Counted from the stretch's first letter, positions 34,782 through 47,730 are shown. The stretch is 64,000 nt of DNA from Syngnathus acus (GCF_901709675.1 NC_051093.1:10240053-10304052); one strand, 5' to 3'. Numbers and translations are program-made. Notes: generated by a model not told the origin, from the letters alone.

Positions 34782-35646
34782 ACTGCTGTTATGCTAGGCT
34801 TCATGAAATGGTGTGCGTGGTGAATCTTCTTTTTGACATTTTGTGCATGACAGATCTCGGAAGACCAGCGTCTGTTTCTGACGCTAGGTGGCGGTAATGA
34901 GTCGGACGTGTACTTTCAACTTCTAGTCAAGTGTGGCACATCTTCAAAGCTTAAGCACGTTTGCCGTTTTGACAAAAATGACCTTGAAATGTCTGCCTCA
35001 AGCATGGCGACAAAATGGCAGACTTCCTGTGTCTTTTCAACCATGACTGCTTGAGTCTTTGTGTGGCTCTACTACTGATAGACACGCCTTCTACAATTCA
35101 TGGTGCTGGGCGGCAGCCCTCCGAGAGTGTTCTGCTTTCAGAAGGCATCACGTGGCTAATGAAGTGATGCGCATTACAAGTGCAGCCATCCGGCACATTC
35201 TCCCGCTATGACCCCTTTTTATTTCTTCTCCCACTCTGTCACTTCCAAACTTAAATCCTCATCTGGCTTTGAGGCGTGGTGTCGAGCATAGACTGAGATT
35301 TGCCACGGGGGTTGCAGGCGCCGCCGCATGAGGGAAGGGGAACAAATACTTTGGAGCGCCGCTGTGTCTTTGAAGATGTGACTGATCAGATTGGAGGAGG
35401 TCTACCTAGAGAGAGAGAGAGAGAGACAGAACTTTATTGTCATTTTGTCAACACTAGGTGTGTACAAAACGAAATTTCGTTGCATACGGCTTTCAGCAAT
35501 GTAGAGGTATTTCGGCTGGTTAAAAAAAGTGACATTCTATATAAAAATATGAGATAAGATAATTATAAAGTACAAAGTGCAGCAGTGATAAAGTATGTGA
35601 ACAGTGCAGGAGACAAAAACAGTATTTACAAGTGTGCAGAGGAATG

Positions 35647-36048
35647 CTACGTTTGAATGTTCAGCAGTCTGACGACAGCAGGGAAAAAACTATTGCAGAA
35701 CCTGGTGGACCTGCAGCGGATGCTGCGAAACCTCTTCCCAGAGGGCAGCAGGGAGAACAGTCCATGGTGGGGGTGTGATGGGTCACTGATAATATTTCGG
35801 GCTCGGGACACGCAGCGCTGGGATGACAAGTCCTGAATGGAGGGAAGAGGAGCCCCGATGATCCTCTCTGCTGTCCTCACCACTCTCCTCAGGTTCTTCC
35901 AATCGGAGGCGCTGCAACCTCCACACCACACCGAGAGACAGCTTGTCAGAATGCTCTCTATGGTGCTTCGGTAGAACGTCCTCATGATGGGTGGGGGCAG
36001 GTGGGCTCTCCTCATCCTCCGCAGGAAGTACAAGCGCTTCTGTGCCCT
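35647..36048 (-). pseudogene. LINE C-terminal part, shifted frame
   Basis: In the next frame the LINE protein continues (YFLRRMRRAHLPPP, SILTSCLSVWCGG, RRVVRTAERIIG, HGLFSLLPSGKRFRSI, NSFFPAVVRLLNIQT) to its natural stop at 35647-35649. This C-terminal block is typical of fish L2-like elements. It is separated from the main frame by the single-base shift, so this copy should not make a complete protein. The Met at 36033 is internal and not a true start. Confidence 0.8.
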
Positions 36049-38651
36049 CTGACCAGTGTTGTGGTGTTCACAGTCCAGGTGAGGTCGTCTGTGATGTGGA
36101 CTCCCAGGAATTTAGTGCTGCTGACCACCTCCACAGCTGAGCTGTTGATGATCAGTGGAGCGTGGTGAGGCTGGTTCTTCCTGAAGTCGACGATGATCTC
36201 CTTCGTCTTCTCCACATTCAGGATCAGGCTATTTTCTCTGCACCAGCCCACCAACTGCTCCACCTCCTCTCTGTAGTCCAGGTCGTTGTTGTCCCTGATG
36301 AGGCCCACCACCGTTGTGTCGTCTGCAAACTTCACGATGTGATTGGTGGTGAACCTGGGGGCGCAGTCGTGTGTCATCAGGGTGAACAGCAGGGGGCTCA
36401 GGACGCAGCCCTGAGGGGAGCCTGTGCTGAGGGTGATGACATCGGAGGTGTTCTGTCCGACCCGGACTGACTGAGGTCTGTTGGTGAGGAAGTCTAGCAG
36501 CCAGTTCCGAAGGGGGGTGCTGAAGCCCAGGTGTTCCAGTTTTTCCACCAGATGTTGTGGAATGATGGTATTAAACGCTGAGCTGAAGTCCAGGAACAGC
36601 AACCGCACGTGGGTGTTCCTCTCCTCCAGGTGAGCCAGGCTCAGGTGAAGAACGGAGGAGATGGCATCCTCAGTGGAGCGGTTCTGCCGGTAGGCAAACT
36701 GGAACGGATCGAATGTTGGGGGGAGTCTGGAGACGATGTGATCTTTGAGCAGCCTTTCGAAGCACTTCATCATGATGGGAGTCAGTGCCACAGGTCTGTA
36801 GTCATTCCATGAGGTGATTTGAGGTTTCTTCGGCACCGGAATGATGGAGGCAGCCTTGAAGCACACTGGCACTTTGGCTTGGTCCAGCGAGATGTTAAAA
36901 ATGTCTGTGATGACACCAGCCAGCTGGCCTGCACATTCCTTGAACACCCGCCCAGGTATGTTGTCGGGGCCTGGGGCCTTACGTGGGTTGACTCTTCTCA
37001 GAGTCTTCCACACGTCGGCTGAGTCAAGGCAGAGGACCTCCTCTTCCTGGTGGGGAACAGTTTTAACTGCCGGAGTGCTGTTTAGTGCCTCAAAACGCCC
37101 AAAGAAGTTATTTAGACCATTTAGGAAGTCAGCATCAACCTCACCCACCGGGGGGGAGGGTGAGTTGTAGTCCGTGATCGCCCGTATGCCTTGCCACATA
37201 CTCCTGGTGTTATTGGCGTCGTGGAAAAAATCCTGAATTTTCCGACTGTGGCTTCGCTTCGCTAGCCTGATGGCACGGTTCAAGTTGGCTCTCGCTGTCC
37301 TCAGTGCCTCCTTGTCGCCAGACTTGAAGGCTGAGTTCCGTGCTCGCAGCGTATGACGTACATCCTCAGTCATCCAGGGTCGTTGGTTGGCTCGGGTGAT
37401 GATGTTCTTAGTGGTGCTGACGTCCTCGGAGCATTTGTTGATGTAGGCTGACACAGTCATGGCGTACTCATCAATGTTGATCTGATTGTCATATGTTGCT
37501 GCTGATTTGAACATGTCCCAGTCAGAGCACTCAAAGCAGTCCTGGAGTGCCTCCATGGCCCCCTCAGACCACACCCTCACCTGCTTCACTGTGGGTTTTG
37601 CTCTGATCAGCAGGGGCCTGTATGCAGGGGTTAGCATAACAGATAGGTGGTCTGAAGAGCCGAGGTGGGGGCGGGGGGCTGCTCTGAATGCATCCTTTAT
37701 ATTGGTGTAAACCAAGTCCAGAGTGTTCTCTCCCCGAGTTGGAAAATCCACGTGTTGGTAAAAATGAGGGAGAATAGTCTTCATGCTAGCCTGGTTGAAG
37801 TCCCCAGCAATGATGAAAACCCCCTCTGTGTGCGTGGATTGCAGCTCACTAATTGTCCGGTAGAGAACCCTCATGGCCTCTTTAGTGTTAGCGCTAGGAG
37901 GCACGTACACAGCCGTGATGCTAACAACAGTAAACTCCCTGGGCAGGTAGAAGGGTCTGCAGTTCACAGTCAAAAGCTCGATGTCCGAAGAGCAGAAGCT
38001 GGCGACAGATCTAGCATTTTTGCACCAGTTGTTGTTGATGTAGACACACAGCCCACCTCCTCGGGATTTACCGCTTAGCTCGCTGTTTCTGTCGGCGCGG
38101 AATGTAGCGAGCCCCTCCAGGCTAACGGCGTTGTCCGGCATTGATGAGTTCAGCCATGTCTCCGTCAGGATGAGAGCGCAGCAGTTTCTAACTTCCCTCT
38201 TTGAAGAGAGTTCCAGTTTTAGATGGTCCATTTTATTATCCAGCGAGCGGACGTTGGAGAGGAAGATGGATGGAAGCGGCGGTTTGTAGGGGTTAGCTCT
38301 CAGCTTAGCCGTTAGCCCACCTCGACAGCCGCGCTTTCGCCGCCGGTCACACCGCCTACGCTTACTCCTCCTCCGGCGTGTGCTGCCCGGCGAGCCCGCT
38401 GCGTCGTGAGCTCCTGGGGCTAGCGCCCTGAGCACTCCGAGGCTACGCAAACAGACTAGGGTAGTTGTGGCTACGTGTCCGAAAACACTCGATGACCGTA
38501 CCTCCAGCAGGCGCTGGCGATCATACGCTAATCTACTGGATGGATAAACTAAACTTTGAGTTGTTTGTAGTGTCCTAGGCGACATATTTTGTGAATATCC
38601 TCGTCGAATGCTGAGACCCGTAGCGGCCGCGGCCAACAGGGGCGCCGCCAT
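36012..38651 (-). CDS. LINE endonuclease-reverse transcriptase, main frame
   Basis: An 879-residue frame starts at an ATG embedded in AAGATGGCGGC. A basic segment (RRRRSKRRRCDRRRKRG) precedes an AP-like endonuclease with NVRSLDNKMD, TETWLNS, AGDFN (37794-37805 region) and SSDHLSV. Reverse transcriptase follows: NPRKAPGPDNIPGRV, SIIPVPKK, NDYRPVALTPIMMKCFERLL, LFLDFSSAFNTI, STGSPQGCVLSPLLF and the catalytic FADD (36318-36329), then FLGVHITDDLTW. These serve target-primed reverse transcription. The frame ends early, after a one-base loss near 36050; the rest of the protein continues in the next entry. No separate ORF1 is seen. Usage of the first ATG rather than a later Met is uncertain. Confidence 0.87.
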   Translation of the reverse strand: MAAPLLAAAATGLSIRRGYSQNMSPRTLQTTQSLVYPSSRLAYDRQRLLEVRSSSVFGHVATTTLVCLRSLGVLRALAPGAHDAAGSPGSTRRRRSKRRRCDRRRKRGCRGGLTAKLRANPYKPPLPSIFLSNVRSLDNKMDHLKLELSSKREVRNCCALILTETWLNSSMPDNAVSLEGLATFRADRNSELSGKSRGGGLCVYINNNWCKNARSVASFCSSDIELLTVNCRPFYLPREFTVVSITAVYVPPSANTKEAMRVLYRTISELQSTHTEGVFIIAGDFNQASMKTILPHFYQHVDFPTRGENTLDLVYTNIKDAFRAAPRPHLGSSDHLSVMLTPAYRPLLIRAKPTVKQVRVWSEGAMEALQDCFECSDWDMFKSAATYDNQINIDEYAMTVSAYINKCSEDVSTTKNIITRANQRPWMTEDVRHTLRARNSAFKSGDKEALRTARANLNRAIRLAKRSHSRKIQDFFHDANNTRSMWQGIRAITDYNSPSPPVGEVDADFLNGLNNFFGRFEALNSTPAVKTVPHQEEEVLCLDSADVWKTLRRVNPRKAPGPDNIPGRVFKECAGQLAGVITDIFNISLDQAKVPVCFKAASIIPVPKKPQITSWNDYRPVALTPIMMKCFERLLKDHIVSRLPPTFDPFQFAYRQNRSTEDAISSVLHLSLAHLEERNTHVRLLFLDFSSAFNTIIPQHLVEKLEHLGFSTPLRNWLLDFLTNRPQSVRVGQNTSDVITLSTGSPQGCVLSPLLFTLMTHDCAPRFTTNHIVKFADDTTVVGLIRDNNDLDYREEVEQLVGWCRENSLILNVEKTKEIIVDFRKNQPHHAPLIINSSAVEVVSSTKFLGVHITDDLTWTVNTTTLVRGHRSACTSCGG

Positions 38652-41339
38652 CTTGGATCTCAGCCCAGCTTTCTTTGCGCTGCACTATAGCTACCATTCG
38701 TCCAACACCAATTGGCCCATTTGAAAACGTCAGGTTGGCTGCACAACCGCTGGCAATATTTGGAGTCTCGGCCGGCCGGGGCAAAGAGCTTCTTCTGCCA
38801 GCGTGCTCCCGGTGGTGTCAGCGTGCATGCACACTGCGCTCTCATTTATTTATCTATCCATCCATCCAACTGGTGTTTGCCTCCCATCACCTCCCGGTCA
38901 TCTCAACAAGAGTTGTTGTTGCTATCGTACATAGCAGCTGAGGTGACACCCCCCCCCCCACACACACACCACCCCTAGCCCTGCAGCCCTGCAGCCCTGC
39001 AGCTCAGTTTGCTCAATATTGTCATGTTTGAGCCACCTCCAGCTTTTAGTCTGGAATAAAAGCACCCTTTATTGGCTCACTTGATCTTGTCAAGCCGTAA
39101 AGCTGACAGAGAAGCGAAAGAGCCGTCAAAGCCCGTCTCGGAGTCGGTCGCCCTTGAGCAAGAAGTTCTTGCATAGCCCACCCACCCACTAATGTGTCAA
39201 TATGAATTTGTAAGCACAGCGCCCCCACGCTGCGGGCTCGTTCCCCGGGGAGTGTTCCCGTTTTGCTGAGCCACATTTTTATTTGGTTATTTATTTGACC
39301 AACAAAACACATTTCTAATTGGCCAAGGAAGAAAAGCATTGTTGTGTTGATTATTTCGAAATTAGATATGCAAATACATTGAGTAGTGGTTGTTCCGTGA
39401 ATTCGTCAAATAGTGTGCGCGTGCGTGCGTATGTGCGTGTGTATGGAGCATAGACAGATAGATGGCATCCACACAGAATGGAGAGCAGTAAATGTAAGAA
39501 ATGCAAGCACAACCAAAAAACAACTGCAGTCTTAATACATCACAACACAATGACAAAGATCCACAAAGTCAACAAATTTACTGCCACTGTCACCGATGCA
39601 CTTTGCGCCCCCGCCACCACTTCCCCAAACAAACACCAGGCCAAATGAGAAGGCCGGTCACACTCTGGCCATTGTTGTCTTTCACTATTGTCCCTTAAAG
39701 AGAGAGACGCATCCAGCACATCGACATTACAGTATGCACCAAAATGATACTTTATAAAGGCTATTTATTGTATTTCATTCTTTCTTTATTATTTTTGATC
39801 AAATCACTACCATGCTATTTTCGTTTATTGAGAAAAAATTCCAAATATATATATACTTCATAATATAAAAATACGAAACATTCGAAATAAAAAGAATATA
39901 TTCCAATATTTTTTGTCTGTTTCTTGTTACATTTGAATAAGTACAAATGCGAGCCCTTCATCTTAATCATAAGCGACACTGTTGTGGTTAAAGTGATGCA
40001 TATTGTTGAGCTTGATGCCCTGTCATGGGGGGGACCCACCGGGGACCCACCCACCCAGCCAGCCAGCCAGCCAGCCAGCCAGCCCAGCAAAGCGCAGTCA
40101 TTGCCACTCGGGCTGTGACAAAAGTGCAACTCGTAATGTCGTAAACTTGAAAGCTCCGCCAAAGACGTGTGGGAAATTTGGACAACAAATGGCGATAAAC
40201 GCTACAAAACTGGCTCGCGTGTGTGCATGCGCCAAGGCCCTGCAGAGAGAGAGAGAGAGAGAGAAGCTGTCATTAGCGACGCTTTTAAGCCTCTTTGCTT
40301 TGCACGCTCGCCTGTCGCGGCTCGTGACAAAACACCACGGAAAGCTTTTAGGTGTCATTGTGTAGAGTGAAGCGCGTGCGCGCACGTGCGTACGTACGTT
40401 TGTGCGCGTGCAAACAAGTTAGGAGGGAGAACAGACAAAGGCTGTTTGAACCCACTTAATGAGAATGTTTATGAAGAAAACAATTGCACTTTTGAAACTT
40501 TTTTCCAAGGGTTGGAAATAAAACAAGTTGACGGCAATAGTCCTTTCGAGAGGTGTTCATAATCGACGGATAAAGATGCTGGTAGTCAATTTGAGACATA
40601 ATTGTGTGCTGATAATTAATAATAATCTTTGTTTTTTTTCTTTTTTCTTACTCAGTTTGTTTTTTAGCCAACTCCATACAGAAATGAAGGTAACGGAAAC
40701 TCTTTGACTTGAGTTTCCTGAACATCCAAAATGGAGTCCTAATTCTGCTGCCTGGGCAATCACCATAATAACAAGAGTCATATTCTTGCTGTGATGCTCG
40801 GCAGACGCCGAAAGTGGACAGCTAATGGAAAGGTCTTCCTTCTTTCAGCACACAGTCATCAGTCTCCAAGCCTTCACGCTTCACAGCCCCCCCCCGAAAA
40901 ACCCCCCACTGAAAATAGCTCACAATGACTAACAACATTTTGGAGGAGCCGTCAAGCTGCATCAGTGTCAAATCTGCTCACCCTCACTCCACCTCACCCC
41001 CCCCCCCCCCGTGAGCGACATCAGCACATGATTATGTCATCAAAGAGGCAAGTCTGCCAAAGAGAATAAAACGGAAATATGGAATGTCAGCAGCAGTAAG
41101 ACTAGACAGGAGCCACGGCACGTTATGTATGGAAAGCGTTGCCATCCATTTCTTTTCTTTCTTTCTTGCACTCAAAGACGTCGTCGGGAAGAGCAGTCCT
41201 TGGCGTGATGGAAAAGGGCCGCCGCGTTGCCTTCGTGACCACGCTCCATTCCATGTTGGTGCATTTCACACACAAGGGCGAGATGGGAAAACGCTAAGTG
41301 GGTGTCGGGTGCTAAACTTCACAGCCATCACACCAGCAG

Positions 41340-41341
<2 letters not shown>

Positions 41342-41421
<80 letters not shown>

Positions 41422-41430
41422 CTCTCTCTC
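41342..41430. repeat. (CT)n microsatellite
   Basis: About 44 CT units, interrupted only by one CGCT near the end. A long mirror-symmetric pyrimidine tract. Confidence 0.93.
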
Positions 41431-42134
41431 ACTCACTTTTTCACAGCTCCGTTCGTCGTTCCAAAGGCGAAGGAAAAATTGACATTTGGTCTGCCTTGTA
41501 GCTGCCATTTCCACACCAACGTGCTACATTACATAGAAGGCCAAGCTCTGTTGTTTTTCAGAGCAACATAACGCTGTTTAGTTGTGCACCAATGTATGTA
41601 TATATGCAATGTTCCATGACCACCACGTTTTTTAAATATCAATATTTGATGTCGGTCTAGCCTCATTGTAGCGTCAAACGTCGCCGTCAATATTTCATGT
41701 CGTTGTGTAGCGCCACATCGATAAAGTCGTACGATGGCGGCTAAACATACACGGTATGATCCATATTGTATTTGTGCTTTTGAGCGCTCGTAAGAGTAAA
41801 GTGAGTTCGCCGGCGTTACGTGAGGGAATTGGATTTGATTATTCAGCTGACACGTTGTTGTTTCATGCCCCAGGTGGTATTTCTTATGACGTGTTCTTGC
41901 CAGTCATGAAAGCACGCGCTGGGTTTGCCGTTAGGTTGGACAAAGCGCCTCTTAAATGATGGAAGGAAAAAAGGAAGGAAGCCTCTGAGATCGGGTACGT
42001 GTCGCCTGCGGGAAAAAGGCTGAGATCACCAGGGATGTATGTTGAATTGATGAGTCATCATTCACCTGTGGACCTACATGAAGACATGCACATAGGTCTA
42101 CTCTTTTTTTTTTTTTCCTCCCTCTCTCGCCTCG

Positions 42135-42174
42135 CTCCCTCCCTCCCTCCCTCCCTCCCTCCCTCCCTCCCTCT
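42135..42174. repeat. (CCCT)n microsatellite
   Basis: About ten CCCT units after a T-rich and CTCG stretch. Confidence 0.88.
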
Positions 42175-44194
42175 TTAGTAACAACAAAAGATGAAGCGTG
42201 GAATTTTTGAGTGGCCTTAATGGGCAAAACGAGCAGCATTTTGTTCCACAGCTAAGATCACGGCAACATCATGAGAGAGTGAGAGAGAGAGCGAGAGCGA
42301 GATCACGCTTGGCCACTCATCTCACGCCGGCGCTCGCAAAATGCCCGCCGGCCCGCCTGCCTCTCTCACGATCACAGTTGCGAGTGCCAACTACTTTGTG
42401 GTTTGTGAGTGCACATCATCCGTTGCCATTGTTTCCATTGAGGCGCTTGTTGTAAATGCGCGCCCGCTCTGCCAAAAACACCAGCACAGGTCGGAAGTTC
42501 CTCTTATTAACTTAACTCTTATTGTTGGACGAAGGAGGGTTGCGCACGACTGTAACACGAGCTGTGCACCACATTTAACCATGTCCATGTGCTAAATGTG
42601 TACATTTGTAGGCATCGATTCTTCAGGCCGCTCTATCTAATATTAGGCCATCTTTGAATAAGTTGACACGCCAGCGAGCGAGTAGTACTGGTGGTGTCAC
42701 GCACGGCGCAGCGTCCTTGCGCGGAGGTCTTCTGCCGCAGATGCTTGACATTGTTAAAGGCTCGGCTGGCTCGGCTGGCTCGGGGCACAGCGAGAAAAGT
42801 CATGCAAAGTTTGCAATTATTTAGTACGTTGCTCAAGCTGCTGTTGAGCAACCGCTGTGTGCTCATTACTGCCTGCGCACGGATAATGAGATGAAGCTTT
42901 CAAGGTGTGGGGCTGTGGGTGGGTGTGGGTGCTGACACGCTGTCGCTTCTTGATGATTCTTTTTTTCTTTCTATTCTTTCTTTTGCCTTCCTCGGAGTGG
43001 GCATGCGAGGCTCCTCCACCCAGGTGGGAGTGATGAAGCCCACTTTCAGCATGGCCTTAATGACACCACATGAGTTGCAGAACATTAGTTGTAAATATGT
43101 TACACAGTTTTACAGGTACTCAAGTCTGAAGCCTGCTTCTCATTGAATAGCATGACAAAGCCTCCCTAAAATTTGGACTCTTAGACTGAGAAGGAGAGCA
43201 GACATTTCTAGAAAAAGAAAAAAAAAATCTAGATTTCAGTCACTGCCGGCCGGGAAAGCCGAGAAGTGATGACGGAATGATGGGAGAATTTCCCCCCCCC
43301 AAATGGACAGGCGGCGGGCGGGCGGTTCTCCTTATTCTTTATTCTATCTCTCAATCTGCTTCATGAATATTTCACGCACAGTCTCCGTTCTGGAGAACCG
43401 AGGGCTTTTATTTTGGCGACTGTTCTTCGGCAAGGGAAGCTTGATATAGAAATGTTTGATAAGTCAATTTGTGTTTTCTTTGTCACGTGCTGATTTGTGG
43501 AAATGGGTGGCGCAATAAGAACGTACCACCCTGAGCATTAACCTAGTCAAATTGGAAAAGAAGTCTTCTCGTGTATTTGATTTTTTTTGGGGGGGGGGGG
43601 GGGTAATATTTGTACATTTTTGCTGAAGATAAATGAATATGAATGTTTTGTGTTCACAATTGTTGCTGATCTAATGCAATGCAAACGTTAAATTACATTT
43701 CATTCATTGTTGATTCTTCTTGCTAGCAGTTTCTTTCTTTCTTTCTTTCTTTCTTCCTGGCAGCCGTGGCGTTTGACTGAATCCTTTTGTTTTGGCTTTT
43801 TCCCCTTTATTGATTGATTTATTTTTCCTTCTTCTTCTTTTCCCAATGCAAACCTCGTACGCAAATGTTCCGCCACGGCTGGCTGATCACTTAATTGATT
43901 CTTCTGCTCTAAATGAATTAGGGCGTCCGAGGCAGATTGAAGACAAATCATTTTCCACAACCGCAGCCGGCGTTAGAGAGCCGCACTGACGGCTCGTTTT
44001 AATGAGGGCGCAGCACGTGGGCAGGCGGGGGTGTTTGCCGGCCCCCCCCATATTCTGTCAGGTCAGCGGTCATCATGTTATTCTCTCGCTCTTCCTCTCT
44101 TTTGCCGCCTTCTCGCCAGATGTGAGCAAATGTGGCGTGCGTGCTTTCTTCAACCAACATAGCAAATGTCCGCTGCCTTTTTTTTCTATTTTTA

Positions 44195-44530
44195 GTCTTA
44201 TGAGATTTGAGGAAGTCTTGCGTGATTCAGTCCAACTCGCGAGAGTCTCACATGACTCGAGCGAGTATCAGCATCATGTTGAGAAAGTCTGAGATTGGAA
44301 GTCTCATGAGATTTGACATGGTGTCTAACCCTGATTTACCTCAAGTCCAAAAAGATCTGAGCAAGTCAGGCGTGATTTGACGATGAGATTTGAGGAAGCC
44401 TTGCGTGATTTACTTCGGGGATTTCAAGTAGTCTTGACATTTTGAGAAGTCTCACGAGATTTACGGATGTCACGTGCGATTTTGTAGTCTGGCGTGATTG
44501 AGCAGCGCGCTCGTAAGATTTGAGCAACTC
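44195..44530. repeat. degenerate minisatellite (GAGATTT...GCGTGATT)
   Basis: ATGAGATTTGAGGAAGTCTT at 44200 recurs with one change at 44383. Variants such as AGTCTCATGAGATTT, AGTCTCACGAGATTT and GGCGTGATT fill the space between and after. It is an old tandem array with units of about 30-50 bp inside a duplication of about 183 bp. Confidence 0.65.
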
Positions 44531-45462
44531 GTAGAATGTGCTTTAGCACTAATGGGATTTAGGGCGTTTCTGCATTTAAGGGATCCAGGGGAGTCCCATA
44601 TTTCAGGAAGCCTTTCAGGAGTTAGCGCAAGTCTGAAGGAAATCCCACGGCAACTCCAGAAATGTCATTGGGTTGTGTCATTGATGATAATATCTGATGT
44701 TTCATCTTTCTATGTTATTGTTGGTGTTGTATGTCAAAGTGCAGTATTGATGCGGCAATTGTATCCGGCAGAAACCTGTGGAATGTGAAAATTTCTTTGT
44801 ATACATCCCGGAGAAGCCACGGCTGCGTCCCGTCCCGTCCAGGCCGCGCCTTGTCGCTCAGCCACGTGTGAAATTAAGTTCCGCTGCCTCGCCTCGCCTC
44901 ACCCCGCACCACACGTAGTTGTCTCGTGTGGACGCAACGAAGCCGCATGAGCCTCTTGTCATTTTATTTTGTTTACAGACAAAGGGTACACCTTGGTCGC
45001 CGGTCAAGCGGAGTCTTTATGCTCCGCTGCCTGCCTGCCAGTCCAATATGAATCCATCCATTTGCTCTAGAGCTTGTCATAACTTGGGTGAGTTGGAGTC
45101 TATCTATCTACCTATGCTTGGTGCTTTTGGGCAGGTGTAGACAGCCGTTCATGTTCATCATTAAAACGCCTTCTGTAGCGTGCCTGCCGCTGTGCTTGCA
45201 ATGCATTTTGGCTTCTTTTCCATTTGATGCCTTGAAAAGGCTGGATGTCAAAGGAAAACGGCAAACTATGTGACAATCTGGCTCTCAAATCCATTTGGAC
45301 TGGGAGGGAGGGAGGGAGGGAGCCAGGGAGGGAGACAGGGAGGGAGACAGGGATGGGATTTGTTCGCTATGTGATGATTTATTATTTATTTCTTTTTTAA
45401 TCATCCGCCCGTCACCTTTCACTGACTTCTTGCTTGCAAACAAACTGCGCTCGAGCGCGCGC

Positions 45463-45543
45463 GTGTGTGTGTGTGTCTGTGTGTGTGTGTGTGTGTGCGT
45501 GTGCGTGTGTGTGCATGCGTGCATGTGTGCGCGCGTGCGTGTG
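45463..45543. repeat. (TG)n with CG/CA variants
   Basis: An alternating purine-pyrimidine tract of about 80 bp, mainly TG with CG and CA steps, so potentially Z-DNA forming. Confidence 0.85.
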
Positions 45544-47169
45544 TGATGCTGAATAACAAATGGCATCTTTTGGCTTTGGCTCTGATAATTAAAGAGCAGT
45601 GTTAGAGTGAAAATGTTTGGAATGTTTGCCTGTTTTTCAAGGTCTTTGCAAGGGCATGTCTCATTGAGATCTTTTTTTTCTTTTAATATTTCCTTGGCAA
45701 GTGGAAAGTTTGAAAATATTTGCCTCGCACCAATCAACATGGAATTGGATGGAATGCATATATGTGTCATGACATCCCACTTTGAGCAGAAAGCCATCCA
45801 TCCAGCCAGCCGGCTGGCCGTTGTGAGCAAAGGCCCCCCCTTGGAAGATGAGAGACAAACAATGATGTTGCTTGTATAGGATGCAACAAAAGTCTCAAGC
45901 ATGGGCTGTTGCGCAAAATGGAGCATGAAGTTAGCCATGTTATGTTTGCTCTTTACACATTTTTCTCGTGTTTGCTTCAATTGTTACATTGTCATGGTGA
46001 TCACAGCCAGAGTGCTTGTTGTAATCGTGGCGAATGGATGGCCCTCAGTTGTGGACTCAAAAGTGCCACTCTGACTGGTGAACCCATGGGGGCACGCCCG
46101 TGCTCATTAGCTCGCTTAGCTCCGTGCAATGCAAGCGAAAGAGCTTCTCACACCAGTGAATTTCCCTGAACCTTTCTTGACGCTTGTGTGACGGTTAATG
46201 TTGTAGGAAGATTGAACTGTGGCTTTCAAAAATCAATCAACTTGTTGACTTGATTGAAGATCAAAGTTTCTTTGAGGTAGCGTACCAAAACACCTTTTTC
46301 CTGAAGTCAATTCACCCATAGTGACTCTTTCAATTTGCCACGCTGGCTAAGCATCTGTTGCGAGCTGGATTGAAATGAACGTTGTGCATAATCAAGTCTC
46401 GGAGATGAAAGTGTGGAGATTAACATCATGTATTCACGCGTGCGCCTCGGCCCGGGCCCGGTGTAGCCTTGTGTGAAATTGCCGCCGACGTTCATCCGTT
46501 CACGCATCCGTTGGTTCATCGGCGCCGCCGCGTTGCATCTTCAAGGCGGCTGGACCTTCTGACGAGCCTTCAAAGGCTTCCGCTAAGCCGCCGGTCCCAG
46601 TGAGAGATGACTGCGTGACGGAGAGACAATCCATTGTCAGGGACAATGACGTTTAATTAAGAGCACAACAAAGCTAATGCGGAGGTGGCAGAGCTGGGAC
46701 CTTACCCGGGACACGCTCCCGACTTTAAGACTTGGGCCGAGAGTTCTGGTCCATCTATCAGTTGTAAAAATGGAATGCGCCCTTTGAGTTTTCCCACCTC
46801 AGCATCCGTGCGAATGCTTGTTTGTTTGTGTGGCGCGCAATGGAGCAGGCGGGAGAGGCTCCACTTCCCCAAATGAAAATGAATGGAATGTTACCATAGC
46901 TGCCTTTGGACGAGAGCTTCTACCGTGTGCCGGCAATTAGCTTGAAGCGTACAATACATTATATAGTCATGCGGTATCACCCCTCATCCAAAAGATGAAA
47001 AATACACTTATGCGTGCGACGGGCAGAAACATGACACGCCACGCCGCGCCGCGCCACGTCCTCCTTTTATCCAGAATTGATGTGGGCGAGGCGAGGCAAC
47101 CATCTTGGAGAAATGTCAGCGCCATCATTCAAACAGAAACCTGATGTTATATGATGACCTTTTACACGC

Positions 47170-47233
47170 CCCTTCCTTCCTTCCTTCCTTCCTTCCTTCC
47201 GTCCTTCCTTCCTTCCTTCCTTCCTTCCTTCCT
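47170..47233. repeat. (CCTT)n microsatellite
   Basis: About 16 CCTT units with one GTCC interruption, followed by an A15 run at about 47251. Confidence 0.9.
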
Positions 47234-47730
47234 GGAAGGATGGTTTTTGTAAAAAAAAAAAAAAAAGAAATGTCTTCACCTTGTGCTCTTTAGCGAGGTC
47301 ATAAGCAACCATTGTAGATTTTCTTTGTCTTTCTCTTTGGGCGGGGGCGCCGTCACCTTTAGAATAGCGAGCAGCGCTGTCTAAAAAGAAAAATGAGTCG
47401 GCAACACCAGCACGCAGTCGGTCGCTCGCTCGGGTCCAAAAGGGCCAACGGTGAAATATTTGATGTGCGCGAATGAAAACTGGCTTTTCTGTTTATTCAG
47501 CGTTTTGATAAGAAAAGGAGCGAAAAAGAAGCAGCAACTGTTTGAAAATATTCCTTTAGTTTCTTCCAATTGCCCGTTATTGCTGCAGGCAGGCGGCAGG
47601 TAGGCAGCAGGCAACCAGGCAGCGACCAACATTTATGACATGGCACATCTTTAAAGGAAGATTTTTTGAGGTCTTTGTGCGTCAAAGAAAAGAAAAGACA
47701 AGAAAGATGGCCTCAGATGTTAGCCACACA

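Larger units (their letters stand above)
35403..38656 (-). mobile_element. nearly full-length non-LTR retrotransposon (L2/CR1-like LINE)
   Basis: This minus-strand element runs from about 38656 (CCAAGATGGCGGCGCC, a YY1-like 5' end) to a tail with TGACAATAAAG and a (TC)n run at 35405-35426. It encodes an AP-type endonuclease plus reverse transcriptase (separate entries). The 3' UTR covers about 35430-35646. No poly(A) and no clear target-site duplication are seen, as is usual for L2-like elements with microsatellite tails. The coding part is intact apart from one frameshift, suggesting a fairly recent insertion. L2 versus CR1/Rex clade was judged by eye only. Confidence 0.88.

Noticed and set aside
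45285-45980. 231-codon minus-strand frame
   Set aside because: Spans GGGA and TG microsatellites and has no conserved motif.
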